A stretch of DNA of 51,394 nucleotides from Catenulispora sp. GTDB lineage: Bacteria > Actinomycetota > Actinomycetes > Streptomycetales > Catenulisporaceae. Positions 34,904 through 46,452 of this stretch are shown one piece after another (positions within the stretch are counted from its first letter, which is position 1; every line of letters begins with the position of its first letter). The position numbers and the translations under genes were made by a program. The DNA lies in assembly GCA_013362315.1 (NCBI GenBank), contig JABFWL010000200.1, forward strand, positions 1 through 51,394, read 5' to 3'. The notes under the pieces were generated by a model. It made no database searches and was not told where the DNA came from. It was given only the letters and a program-made list of their open reading frames with translations.

Positions 34904-37900
34904 GAGGCGCCCTCCGATTCCCGGTCGGCGGCCAGGAGCAGTTCCCGCTCCGCGGCGCTCATCCCGTCGATCTCGGCCAGCAGCAGTTCCTCCACCACCG
35001 TGGCGAGCTCGGCCACGGTCGGGGCTTCGAACAGCGCCCGCACCGGCACCTCGACGCCGGCCGCCACGCGCAGCCGGCCGATGACCCGGGTGACGTGCAG
35101 CGAGTGGCCGCCCACCGCGAAGAAGTCGTCGTGTACGCCGATGCGAGACAGCCCCAGGACCTCCGTCCAGGCGCTGGCGACGAGCTTCTCGGTCTCGGTG
35201 CGGGGCGCCACGAACGCGGTGCCCGTCGGCACGGTGTAGCGCGGTTCCGGCAGCTTTCCCAGGTCGACCTTGCCGTTGCGGGTCAAGGGCAGCGCGTCAA
35301 GCGGTACCACCGCGTTCGGCACCAGGTGCCGGGGCAACGCCTCGGCGGCGTGGGCGACTACTTCGGCGGCGGTGGCGGTGCCGACGGTGTATGCGACGAG
35401 GCTGTCTTCGTGGGCTGCCACCACGGCGTCGAACACCCCGGGACAGCTGCGCAGTCGCGTCTGGACCTCACCGGGTTCGATGCGGAATCCCCGGACCTTG
35501 AGCTGCCGGTCCAGGCGCCCGAGGAATTCGAGCATCCCGTCCGGCCGCCAGCGTGCCCGGTCTCCGGTGCGGTACATCGGCGCGCCATCGCGGAAGGGAT
35601 CGGAAACGAATCCCGACGATACGGATGATTCAGGCGGGTCCAAGTAGCCATCAGCGACGCCCGATCCGCCCACACACAACTCTCCGGCAGCACCGACCGG
35701 CACCGGATTCAGGGAGTCATCGAGCACGTATATATAGGTACCGCCGACCGGCCGACCGATCGGCGGGGGACCGGCCTGTGCCGGGGTGGCAGTCGGAGCG
35801 GTTGTCGGGGCGGCAGCGGGGGCCAGCTCCGCCGTCGTCGCGATGATCGTCGTCTCCGTCGGCCCGTAGGTGTTGACCAGCCGCACCCGCTCGCCGAAGC
35901 GCGAACGCCAGGCCGCGACCGCGGATGCGCCGACCTGCTCTCCGCCGATGATCGTCAGCCGGAGGCGGGGCGGCCAGTCGAAGCCGTTAGCGGCTTCAAC
36001 GAGACTGTGCCAGTACGCCGTGGGCAGATCGAGCATGGTGACGTCCTGATTCGCCGCCAGGACCTCAGGCAGCGACGCCGGACCGTCGGGCAGGAGCACC
36101 ACCGTCGCACCGGCGGCCAGCGTCGGCCACACCTCCTCGGCGAAGGTGTCGAAGGCGGCGGAAGCAAACTGCACGACCCGGTCGTCCGGGCTCAGCTCGT
36201 AGTGGCTCACCATCCACGTCACCCGCGCTGCCAGCGCTGCTTGTGAGATGACGACGCCTTTCGGGCGCCCGGTCGAACCGGACGTGTGGACCACGTACGC
36301 GGTGCCGGGTACCTTCCTGGCCGCACCGGGGCAAGCGGTGACACCGGCCGGACCGATCATGACGGTGATCCCGGCACCCTTCGCCTGCTGCGATATATAG
36401 GTGTCCGGCTGCTCGGCGTCGAAGGGCACATAACCCGCACCGATCCGCCACGCGGCCAGCGGTGCCGCTACCAGGTCCGGCGAGCGTGGAACGCAGATGC
36501 CGACGAGATCGCCGGGGCCCGCGCCAGCGGCTCGCATCTGGGCCGCCAGCTCGTCGGCACGCCGCGACAACGCGGCATAGGAAAGGACTGTCTCCCCGCA
36601 CACGACCGCCGGCGCATCGGGTCGGGCCGCGACGGTGCGCGCAACCGACTCCGGAACGGTCTCCGGCACGTCGAGCGGCCCGCCGTCACCCCAGGCGAGC
36701 AGCTGCTCCAGTTCCCCGCCGACGAGCAGCGGCAGGCGCCAGACCGATACGTCCGGCTCGGCGACGATGGCGGCCACCAGGGCTTCCCAGCGGTCCGCGA
36801 TGCGCTCGACGCTCGCGCGATCGAACAGCTCGGTGCGATAGCAGAACGCTCCGAGGAGCATGCCGCGGTCGACTCCCATGTCGAGCATCAAGTCGAACTT
36901 CGCTTGCCGGTAGCCGGATTCGAACCACTGCGCTTCTATGCCGTGGAGGCTGAGCGCCGCTCCGCCGGTCGCCCCCGGCGTGCCCGTGGTCTGGAGGACG
37001 AACAGCGTCTGGAACAGGGGATTGCGATGCGGATCGCGCTCGATACCCAGCTTCGTCGCCAGCTGTTCGAACGGAACGGCCCGGTGGTTGAGCGCGGAGA
37101 GCAGCGAGGCGCGGGTCTGTGCGAGCAACTCGCGGAACGTGGGGTCGCCGGACAGGTCGGCGCGCACGACGACCGTATCGGTGAAGTATCCGATGACGTT
37201 TTCCCACTCGACATCGTCGCGTGCGGCGACCGGGCAGCCGATACACAGATCGCGCTGTCCGCTGAGCCGGGCGAGCAGGATCTGGTAGACGGTGAGCAGC
37301 GCCATGAACTGCGTGCACCGGTACTCGCGGGCAAGCAGACCCAACCTGTCGGCCACAGCTCGCGGCAACTCGCGCAGAACTATGTCACCCGCTGCGGTAG
37401 CGGCCGGCGGGCGCGGGCGATCGGTGGGCAGCGCCAGAACCGGGGGCTCCGCCAGCTGCGTCAGCCAGTAGTCGAGTGCTTCCGCATCCGGTGCGGACTG
37501 CCGGCTCGCATAATCGGCGAACTGCGCAGCCGGCGGCGGCAGCGGGGGAGCGCCGGCGGTCGCGGCGTTGTAGAGCGCGCTGACCTCGGTATGCAACAGA
37601 TCGCAGGACCAGCCGTCGGCGATGATGTGATGGAGGACGACGCAGAGCACGTGGTCGTCCGCCGATAATCGCAAAAGGCTGACCCGGATGGCCGAGGCGG
37701 TCAGGTCGAACGGCTGGTTTGTGCGAGCCGCGACGAGTTCGCGGGCCCGCTGCTCGGCCGGACCCGACCCGGCCTGAGCCAGGTCCAGGTATTCGATCTC
37801 GCAGGGCCGGGCCGGACCGATGTCCTGGACCGGCCGGCCGTCGACCTCCCGGAACGTAGTCCGCAGGGCACCGTGCCGCGCCACCACATCGGTGAACGCC

Positions 37901-38040
37901 TCCGCGAGCGCGTCCCGATCCAACGGTCCGGTCAGCCGGCTCACCAGATAGACGTTGTACGAGGCGTCCTCAGGGTTGAGCCGGTGCAGGAACCACAGCC
38001 GCTCCTGGGCCGGAGTGAGAGGAGCTTGGCGTTGTTGCAT
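34900..38040 (-). CDS. NRPS module C-A-T (specificity uncertain, perhaps basic residue)
   Basis: From ATG 38040 (or the GTG at 38043) the protein has 1046 residues: C (about 8-440, HHIIADGWS), A (about 455-930) and T (about 945-1015, FFAVGGHSLHVTR). A motifs are HTSGSTGRPKGVV, NTYGPTETTIIAT, GELCVGGSGVADGYL, YRTGDR, RQLKVRGFRIEPGE and PLTRNGKVDL. Pocket residues by eye are D, T, E, L, I, G, T, I, I, nearest to lysine-type codes (DAEDIGTVVK), so a basic or related residue is a weak guess. There is an extra Ala/Pro/Thr-rich insertion of about 20 residues (APAAAPTTAPTATPAQ) between A5 and A6. Start and stop overlap both neighbours, so it is translated within the operon. There is no TE or epimerisation domain. 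Confidence 0.9.
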   Translation of the reverse strand: MQQRQAPLTPAQERLWFLHRLNPEDASYNVYLVSRLTGPLDRDALAEAFTDVVARHGALRTTFREVDGRPVQDIGPARPCEIEYLDLAQAGSGPAEQRARELVAARTNQPFDLTASAIRVSLLRLSADDHVLCVVLHHIIADGWSCDLLHTEVSALYNAATAGAPPLPPPAAQFADYASRQSAPDAEALDYWLTQLAEPPVLALPTDRPRPPAATAAGDIVLRELPRAVADRLGLLAREYRCTQFMALLTVYQILLARLSGQRDLCIGCPVAARDDVEWENVIGYFTDTVVVRADLSGDPTFRELLAQTRASLLSALNHRAVPFEQLATKLGIERDPHRNPLFQTLFVLQTTGTPGATGGAALSLHGIEAQWFESGYRQAKFDLMLDMGVDRGMLLGAFCYRTELFDRASVERIADRWEALVAAIVAEPDVSVWRLPLLVGGELEQLLAWGDGGPLDVPETVPESVARTVAARPDAPAVVCGETVLSYAALSRRADELAAQMRAAGAGPGDLVGICVPRSPDLVAAPLAAWRIGAGYVPFDAEQPDTYISQQAKGAGITVMIGPAGVTACPGAARKVPGTAYVVHTSGSTGRPKGVVISQAALAARVTWMVSHYELSPDDRVVQFASAAFDTFAEEVWPTLAAGATVVLLPDGPASLPEVLAANQDVTMLDLPTAYWHSLVEAANGFDWPPRLRLTIIGGEQVGASAVAAWRSRFGERVRLVNTYGPTETTIIATTAELAPAAAPTTAPTATPAQAGPPPIGRPVGGTYIYVLDDSLNPVPVGAAGELCVGGSGVADGYLDPPESSVSSGFVSDPFRDGAPMYRTGDRARWRPDGMLEFLGRLDRQLKVRGFRIEPGEVQTRLRSCPGVFDAVVAAHEDSLVAYTVGTATAAEVVAHAAEALPRHLVPNAVVPLDALPLTRNGKVDLGKLPEPRYTVPTGTAFVAPRTETEKLVASAWTEVLGLSRIGVHDDFFAVGGHSLHVTRVIGRLRVAAGVEVPVRALFEAPTVAELATVVEELLLAEIDGMSAAERELLLAADRESEGAS

Positions 38041-40022
38041 CACAGGCTCCTGCCATCGCGTTGTTGCAGCCGCACTGATGCGCTCGGCTCATAGCCGGTC
38101 TTCCAGAGGTGGGCGAGGATCAGCGGCAGTTCGACCGCGCTGTCGGCGCTCGCCTTCGGTGCGTGCTTGCGCAGTAGATACTGCAGAAGCGGTAGCCGCA
38201 TCGCGTTGCTGCTGCTGAACGTCATCGAGTCGGGATGCCGGCGGTAGTGCTGGCCGACGATCGGCAGGACGTCCGACCGGTATCCGGCGGCAGCCAGGCT
38301 CAGGTATAGATCCCAGTCCTCACAGGCCGGCAGCTCCTCGTCGTAGCCGCCCACCGCCTCGATCGCCTCCTTGCGGAACAGTCCGGTGGCCCTGGCGTGG
38401 GTGTTGAGCACCAGACTCAGGCCCGGCACGTGCCCCACCGGCACGTAGGTGTGGTCGAGCAGACCGAAGTGGTGCACGTGGCCCGTGACATAGGCCAGGC
38501 CGGGATCGCGACGCAGAGCTTGCAGCGCAGCGGCGGCGAAGCCGTCGGGCAGCAGGTCGTCGGCGTCGAGCGGGATGACGTACCGTCCGCTGCCGGCCGC
38601 GATCCCGGCGTTGCGCGCCGCGCTGAGTCCGGAGTTGGGCTGCCGGACCTTGACGACATCCTGCAGCGCGTCGAAGGTTGCGATGGTCTCCGGGTCGGTC
38701 GAACCGTCGTCGACGACGACGATCTCCACCTCCTGCGGGCCACCGGCGCGTACCGACTCGATCGCATCCATCAGGTAGCGCCCTTGGTTCCAGAGCGGGA
38801 TGACGACGGATATGAGATCGGCAGTTTGCGGTGCCGGTGCCGGTGCCGGTGTCGGTGCCGGCGCTGGTGGCGTGCAGCTGCTTCGTCGCGCTTGGTAGCT
38901 CGCGGCGATTTCCGTGGCGGTCGCCCGATCCCGTCCCGTCTCGGCGGCAGCCGCTGCAAGCCGGGCTGCTTTCGTCGGCGAGGCCGCGTTCTCGAGCAAC
39001 ACGGCGGCGAGTTCCCCAGGATCTCCGCAGGGGACTACCCGACCCGTGACACCGTGTACGACCGATTCGGCGGCGGCGGTGCCAGACGAGGCGGTGATCA
39101 CTTGGCCGAGCGCCATGGCGAGCCGCGCTGAGGCAGGACCCTGATGAATCGAACAAGACAGCACACACTGTTTTCCGGGCGGCGGCAGGGAATCGCTCCC
39201 GTCGCGCGGCGGTCCGGCGAAGGTCAGCGCCGTCTTAAGACGCGGGCTCAGGCGCCGCGTCGCGTACTCGAGGTACGAGCGCCCGAACGGATCGCTCTCG
39301 GTGTCCCGCCCGGCGAGGACGAACCGGAACTCAGGGTTCTGGTGGAGCAGTAGCTCCGCTGCCTGCAAAAAAGTCTCGACGCCGGCATCAGGGCGAAGGT
39401 CGCCGAAATGCCAGATGGTGTACGCATCTCCAGCCGTCGCATGGCTCGCCGCGACGGGAGGAGAACTAGGAGGGCAGTACTGCATCCGCCCTCCTCCACC
39501 GTCGATCGCCTCGGCGAGAACGGTCGAGTCGGCGAGTACGACGTCGGCCTGGTCGAGGGCGTACCGCGACATGAACTCGGCGATCGCTTCGTCGAAGTCG
39601 TCGATGTCCCGCGCCCCGGACGTCGCCATGCCTTCCGGACCGGGTCGTACAGCCAGGATGGTCGATGGGAACATCCCGAGGAGCCGCTTGGCCCGGATCG
39701 TCGTGATGGCCTCGGCCGCGGCGAAGTCGATGGCGTCGAGACCCACTTCGTGGCGCAGCTCTGACACGGTCCGGTAGACGCGGTCCGCGTACTCCTGCCG
39801 TTCTGTGAAGTACTGGTGGCCCGCGGGACTCGGCGCCAGCGGCACCCAGGCCGGCCCGCCTCCGGACCGTACTTTCTGCTCCCGGCCTGGGGCCAGTGCT
39901 TCGCAGACCAGATAGACCTGATGACCCGCCCGGCTCATGGCGTCGGCGGCCGAGAAGGTCTGCGCGCCGACCCCGAGGAGATCGTCGACGGCGAGATCCC
40001 GGCAGACGTACGCGATTCGCAC
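38040..40022 (-). CDS. Two-domain glycosyltransferase (GT-B/GT4-like plus GT2)
   Basis: The 660-residue protein is the first gene of the NRPS operon. Residues 1-375 look like a GT-B glycosyltransferase of the GT4 kind: MRIAYVCRDLAVDDLLGVGA, FGDLRPDAGVETFLQAAELL, FRFVLAGRDTESDP and SGTAAAESVVHGVTGRVVP. A Pro-Ala linker (379-395) with a 6-bp DNA repeat follows. Residues 400-640 are a GT-A family 2 domain: SVVIPLWNQGRYLMDAIESV, VVVDDGSTDPETI, LSAARNAGIAAGSG, PLDADDLLPDG (DxD) and a catalytic ED in ACEDWDLYLSL. It may sugar-modify the peptide or its carrier-bound form. No sugar biosynthesis genes are near. The start has a GGGGAAG site. It could also be a cell-surface enzyme that happens to sit upstream. 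Confidence 0.87.
   Translation of the reverse strand: MRIAYVCRDLAVDDLLGVGAQTFSAADAMSRAGHQVYLVCEALAPGREQKVRSGGGPAWVPLAPSPAGHQYFTERQEYADRVYRTVSELRHEVGLDAIDFAAAEAITTIRAKRLLGMFPSTILAVRPGPEGMATSGARDIDDFDEAIAEFMSRYALDQADVVLADSTVLAEAIDGGGGRMQYCPPSSPPVAASHATAGDAYTIWHFGDLRPDAGVETFLQAAELLLHQNPEFRFVLAGRDTESDPFGRSYLEYATRRLSPRLKTALTFAGPPRDGSDSLPPPGKQCVLSCSIHQGPASARLAMALGQVITASSGTAAAESVVHGVTGRVVPCGDPGELAAVLLENAASPTKAARLAAAAAETGRDRATATEIAASYQARRSSCTPPAPAPTPAPAPAPQTADLISVVIPLWNQGRYLMDAIESVRAGGPQEVEIVVVDDGSTDPETIATFDALQDVVKVRQPNSGLSAARNAGIAAGSGRYVIPLDADDLLPDGFAAAALQALRRDPGLAYVTGHVHHFGLLDHTYVPVGHVPGLSLVLNTHARATGLFRKEAIEAVGGYDEELPACEDWDLYLSLAAAGYRSDVLPIVGQHYRRHPDSMTFSSSNAMRLPLLQYLLRKHAPKASADSAVELPLILAHLWKTGYEPSASVRLQQRDGRSL
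38829..38870 (-). repeat. Short GGTGCC-type repeats encoding the Pro-Ala linker
   Basis: About six near-copies of GGTGCC in a row (one GGTGTC, later ones diverged) encode an APAPTPAPAPAP-like linker between the two glycosyltransferase domains. Confidence 0.7.
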
Positions 40023-40094
40023 TTCCCCGCCCTTCCCGATCCTCTCGGCGCCAGGGCTGCCGACGGCATATCAACAGAAGAGAGATTCGAACGC

Positions 40095-40124
40095 AGTACA
40101 CCGGAAAGCTTGAGCCGAAGTCAA
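40095..40124 (-). promoter_or_regulatory. Candidate promoter of the NRPS operon
   Basis: On the minus strand TTGACT (40119-40124), an 18-bp spacer and TGTACT (40095-40100) give a plausible vegetative promoter. It is followed by a leader of about 60 nt with a GGGGAAG ribosome site before the ATG at 40022. No other promoter is evident up to the HAD gene, where all gaps are below 5 bp. Confidence 0.5.
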
Positions 40125-40261
40125 TGGATTTCACCAAAATCAAACAAGACCGAGCGCCCCACTGAAACCCGGCAGCCGCGATCCTGCGGGCCCATACGTC
40201 AGGGGCGGATCTTGGCCGACACGCTCCGCCGGTGAGTACGACTCATTCGCGCGCAGTCATC

Positions 40262-40270
40262 GAAACTTTC
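40262..40270. promoter_or_regulatory. GAAACTTTC palindrome upstream of GH95
   Basis: This is a short perfect palindrome, GAAA C TTTC. GAAAnTTTC-like motifs occur in operators of LacI-family sugar regulators in actinomycetes. It lies about 150 bp before the GH95 start. Weak on its own because of its length. Confidence 0.3.
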
Positions 40271-40335
40271 ACCCCAAGGCTGGGGAGATTACGGGTGTTT
40301 TGTCGCCTCTTCAGCCGTATGGATCTCAGAACCCG

Positions 40336-40356
40336 TTGACAATAGATCAGATCTAT
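40336..40356 (+). promoter_or_regulatory. TTGACA box abutting a 15-bp palindrome upstream of GH95
   Basis: TTGACA (40336-40341) is directly followed by ATAGATC A GATCTAT (40342-40356), a perfect palindrome placed where a promoter spacer would be. No good -10 hexamer stands at 17 bp. A repressor bound here would cover the -35 to -10 spacer. It is 66 bp before the GH95 ATG. Confidence 0.5.
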
Positions 40357-40421
40357 GAGTCGCTTCGCGCGACGGTGGGCCGCGGTGTCGCCGCGGCTTG
40401 TTCTCGTAAGAAGGGGATGTC

Positions 40422-43217
40422 ATGACGCCACAACCGAAGCGTCGCGATGTGCTGAGGATCGGTACGGGACTCGGGGCGCTGGCAGCGTTCGGCGGTCTGC
40501 CGCGCTTCGTACCGGCGGCCGAGGCCGCCACGGTCCGCCCGGCCGCGCCCTCCCTCGTTCCCGCTGCCGCCGCTGCCGCGTTGTGGTATCAGTCGCCTGG
40601 CTCGGAGTCTGCTGTCATGGAGCAGGGGCTGCCGGTCGGCAACGGCCGGCTCGGCGCGATGGTGACCGGCGATCCCGCCTCCGATGCGTACTTCCTCACC
40701 GACGTGAGCCTGTGGACTGGGGGAGCGAACGCGAGCCTGGGCGGCGACGGCCAGTTCTCGTACGACGCGGGCGGATTCGGCTCCTTCCAATCGCTGGCCC
40801 TCGCGCACGTGAACGTCCCGGCGCATACCCTCTCGGCGGTCTCCGGCTATCGGCGCACGCTGGACCTGAGCAACGGCTATGCCTCGACGACCTACCAGTA
40901 CGGCGGCGTGTCGTATACCCGTGAGGCGTACGCCAGCCATCCCGACGACGTCGTGGTCGTCCACCTCAAGCAGAGCGGCGGGGGCAGCTACACCGGCAGC
41001 GTCGCGCTGCGGGGCACGCATGGCGAGACGACCCAGGCCACCTCGGGCACGATGACCGCGTCCTTCGCGGGCAGCCTGGTCAACGGCTTGGCCTATGCGT
41101 GCGTGGCGGCGGTCGCGGCCACCGGCGGCACGCTCTCGACCAGCGGGTCTCAGCTCACCTTCGCCGGGTGCAGCGAAGTCGTGATCGTGTTCTGTGGCGG
41201 CACGAACTACACGCCGAACGCGTCGGTGGGCTACAAGGACACAAGCATCAATCCTCTGAATATCGCGCTCGGCAAGGCCCGGGCTGCCGCGGCGGTGTCC
41301 GGCGATTCCCTGCTGGCCACGCACGTCGCCGACTACCAGGCGCTCTCCAACGCGCTGACGGTGAACCTGGGCACGTCCAGTGCTGCCCAGCGCGCCATGG
41401 ACACCCCCTCGCGGCTGGCCGCGCGCGCCTCCAGCGGCGCGCCCGACCCGGAACTGGAGGCGAGCTACCTTCAGTTCGGACGGTACCTGGCCATCACCGG
41501 CTCGCGCGGAAACCTGCCGGCGAACCTGCAGGGTGTGTGGCTGGACAACAACAACCCCGCCTGGATGAGCGACTACCACACCGACATCAACCTGCAGATG
41601 AACTACTGGCTGGCCGACCGGGCCGGCCTGCCCTCGTGCTTCGAGATCTTCGCCGACTACTGCTTGGCGCAGCTGCCCGGATGGAGCGCCACCACCCAGT
41701 CGCTGTTCCAGGACGGGCGCAACGGCTTCCGCAACTCCAGCGGCCGGGTCGCCGGATGGACCACCGCGATCAGCACGAACATCTGGGGCGGCGGCGGCTG
41801 GTGGTGGCACCCGGCCAGCAGCGCGTGGATCAGCAACACGCTCTACGACCACTACCTCTACACTCTGGACGCCGCGTATCTGCAGAAGATCTACCCGCTG
41901 CTGAAAGGCGCCTGCCAGTTCTGGGAGGCGCGGCTGATCACCGATCCGGGCACCGGCCTGCTCATCGACGACAGCGACTGGTCCCCGGAGCAGGGGCCGA
42001 CCAACGCCAAGGGCATCACCTACGCGCAGGAGTTGGTCTGGCAACTGTTCGCGAACTACACCGCCGCCGCCGCGACCCTCGGCCAAGACTCCGGCTACGC
42101 GGCCACGATCAGCGCTCTGCAAGCAAAGCTCTACCTTCCACAGGTCAGCTCCACCACCGGCTGGCTCGAGGAGTGGATGACCCCTGCCAACCTCGGCGAC
42201 ACCACGCACCGGCACCTCTCACCGCTGATCGGGCTGTTCCCCGGTGACCGCATCACCGCCGACCGCAGTCCGGCGGCGTTGCTGACCGGGGTGACCAACC
42301 TGCTGACCGCACGCGGGATGAGCACGTACGGCTGGGGCATGGCGTGGCGCGCGGCGTGCTGGGCGCGGCTGAAGAACGCCGCAAAGGCATATCAGGCCGT
42401 GATGACGGTCCTTCAGCCTTCCGTTAACCACAGCAACGGTGCCGCGATCAACCTGTTGGACATGTACAACCTCAGCAGCAACAGCTCGGTGTTCCAGATC
42501 GACGCCAACTTCGGCACGCCCAGCGCGATGCTGGAGATGCTGCTCTACTCCCGCCCCGGGCTGATCGAACTGCTGCCCGCCCTGCCGTCGGCCTGGTCGG
42601 CGTCCGGCAGTGTCACCGGCGTCCCGGCGCGCGGCGCCTTCACGGTGGACATCGTCTGGAGCGCGGGCCGTATCACCTCCGCGACGATCCACGGCAAGCC
42701 CGGCGCCACGACGACGGTGAAGGCCGGCACCTGGAGCCAGGCCGTGACCATCGGCACCGGCGGTTCGACCACGGTCGCGCCCATCGCGCCGGTCAGCACG
42801 ACGTTCAAGCTCGTCAACCGGCGCAGCGGAAAGGCGCTGGACGATCCCGGCGCGTCGAAGAGCGCGGGCACCGCGCTGATCCAGTGGACCGCCAACGACG
42901 GCGCCAACCAGCACTGGACGTTCGCCCCCGCCGCCGGCGGCGCGTACACCGTCACGAACGTCGCCTCGGGGCTGCTCGCCGACGTCAACGGCGGCTCCAC
43001 GGCCGACGACGCCGCCATCATCCAATGGCAGGCCGACGGCGGCACCAACCAGCTCTGGACCCTCGCCGACGCCGGCGGCGGCTACACCAAGCTGGTCAGC
43101 GTGCGCAGCGGCAAGGTCATCGGCGTGCGCGGCGACTCCACGGCCGACAACGCGGCGATCGTGCAGCAGACCGACACCGGAGACATCAGCCAGCACTGGC
43201 AAATGGTCGCGGTATAG
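40422..43217 (+). CDS. GH95 alpha-L-fucosidase/galactosidase-like enzyme with ricin-type module, Tat-secreted
   Basis: The 931-residue protein has a twin-arginine signal (KRRDVLRIGTGLGALAAFGG). The GH95 N-terminal domain begins LWYQSPGSESAVMEQGLPVG, with NGRLGAMVTGD. The (alpha/alpha)6 barrel shows NLQGVWLDNNNPAWMSDYHT, DINLQMNYW, DDSDWSPEQGP (catalytic-acid region), THRHLSPLIGLFPGDRI and QIDANFGTPSAMLEMLL (the Asp that activates Asn in this family). A C-terminal beta-trefoil of the ricin-B/CBM13 kind (about 795-930) has three repeats ending in NQHWTF, NQLWTL and SQHWQM. GH95 members remove alpha-1,2-fucose or related alpha-galactose from xyloglucan, pectin or other glycans. The start has AGAAGGGGATGTC before the ATG. 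Folded export by Tat suits the large enzyme. Confidence 0.92.
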   Translation: MTPQPKRRDVLRIGTGLGALAAFGGLPRFVPAAEAATVRPAAPSLVPAAAAAALWYQSPGSESAVMEQGLPVGNGRLGAMVTGDPASDAYFLTDVSLWTGGANASLGGDGQFSYDAGGFGSFQSLALAHVNVPAHTLSAVSGYRRTLDLSNGYASTTYQYGGVSYTREAYASHPDDVVVVHLKQSGGGSYTGSVALRGTHGETTQATSGTMTASFAGSLVNGLAYACVAAVAATGGTLSTSGSQLTFAGCSEVVIVFCGGTNYTPNASVGYKDTSINPLNIALGKARAAAAVSGDSLLATHVADYQALSNALTVNLGTSSAAQRAMDTPSRLAARASSGAPDPELEASYLQFGRYLAITGSRGNLPANLQGVWLDNNNPAWMSDYHTDINLQMNYWLADRAGLPSCFEIFADYCLAQLPGWSATTQSLFQDGRNGFRNSSGRVAGWTTAISTNIWGGGGWWWHPASSAWISNTLYDHYLYTLDAAYLQKIYPLLKGACQFWEARLITDPGTGLLIDDSDWSPEQGPTNAKGITYAQELVWQLFANYTAAAATLGQDSGYAATISALQAKLYLPQVSSTTGWLEEWMTPANLGDTTHRHLSPLIGLFPGDRITADRSPAALLTGVTNLLTARGMSTYGWGMAWRAACWARLKNAAKAYQAVMTVLQPSVNHSNGAAINLLDMYNLSSNSSVFQIDANFGTPSAMLEMLLYSRPGLIELLPALPSAWSASGSVTGVPARGAFTVDIVWSAGRITSATIHGKPGATTTVKAGTWSQAVTIGTGGSTTVAPIAPVSTTFKLVNRRSGKALDDPGASKSAGTALIQWTANDGANQHWTFAPAAGGAYTVTNVASGLLADVNGGSTADDAAIIQWQADGGTNQLWTLADAGGGYTKLVSVRSGKVIGVRGDSTADNAAIVQQTDTGDISQHWQMVAV

Positions 43218-43251
43218 GGAGTCGTTGACCACGGCGAACTAAGCAAGGCTT

Positions 43252-43290
43252 GCCGAGCCGGGAGACCTGCGCCAGGTCTTCCGGCTCGGC
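43252..43290. terminator. Terminator hairpin between GH95 and GH2
   Basis: GCCGAGCCGGGAGACCTG (43252-43269) pairs with CAGGTCTTCCGGCTCGGC (43273-43290) at 17 of 18 positions with a 3-nt loop. It lies between two convergent stop codons (43217 and 43343) and can serve both. Confidence 0.8.
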
Positions 43291-43342
43291 GCAGGTTGCT
43301 ACGCCGGCTGCGGATTTCGTGTTCGGTTGCGCGGGCTCCGGG

Positions 43343-46174
<2,832 letters not shown>

Positions 46175-46249
46175 TCACGAGCAGAACATCCGAACGAGTG
46201 GCGACCAGACTCAGGGTTCGATCGCGATGTGACGAGCAACAGGCCCGCT

Positions 46250-46263
46250 TCGAATCGATTCGA
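46250..46263. promoter_or_regulatory. Palindrome TCGAATCGATTCGA upstream of GH2
   Basis: This is a perfect 14-bp palindrome centred on CG, the usual symmetry of LacI-family operators, about 110 bp before the GH2 start on the minus strand. It differs in sequence from the palindrome before GH51, so different regulators may be involved. Confidence 0.45.
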
Positions 46264-46383
46264 TATCGCAACGTACGGAGAAGGTGGCCCCGAGTCAACG
46301 AGTGGTCATCAAGGGCTTCGATCGGCGCAGTTCAGATGGCGCAGCTCAGTGCCTTACGTCCGATGAAAGTTCCGCAAGCCGAC

Positions 46384-46430
46384 GTGGCCCAAGACTGCCC
46401 CCGGCCATACCGGGGGCAGTCTTGGGCCAC
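46384..46430. terminator. Terminator with 21-bp perfect stem after GH51
   Basis: GTGGCCCAAGACTGCCCCCG and the next G (46384-46404) pair perfectly with 46410-46430 around a CCATA loop, 23 bp beyond the GH51 stop codon. It is the strongest hairpin in the window and should insulate GH51 from GH2. Confidence 0.85.
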
Positions 46431-46452
46431 GATCGGATTGACCGACGCCGGT

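Larger units (their letters stand above)
40023..40421. other. Divergent promoter region between the NRPS operon and GH95
   Basis: About 400 bp, relatively A/T-rich near 40060-40150, separate the minus-strand NRPS operon from the plus-strand GH95 gene. It holds the promoter and operator candidates listed separately. No gene was found. Confidence 0.6.
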
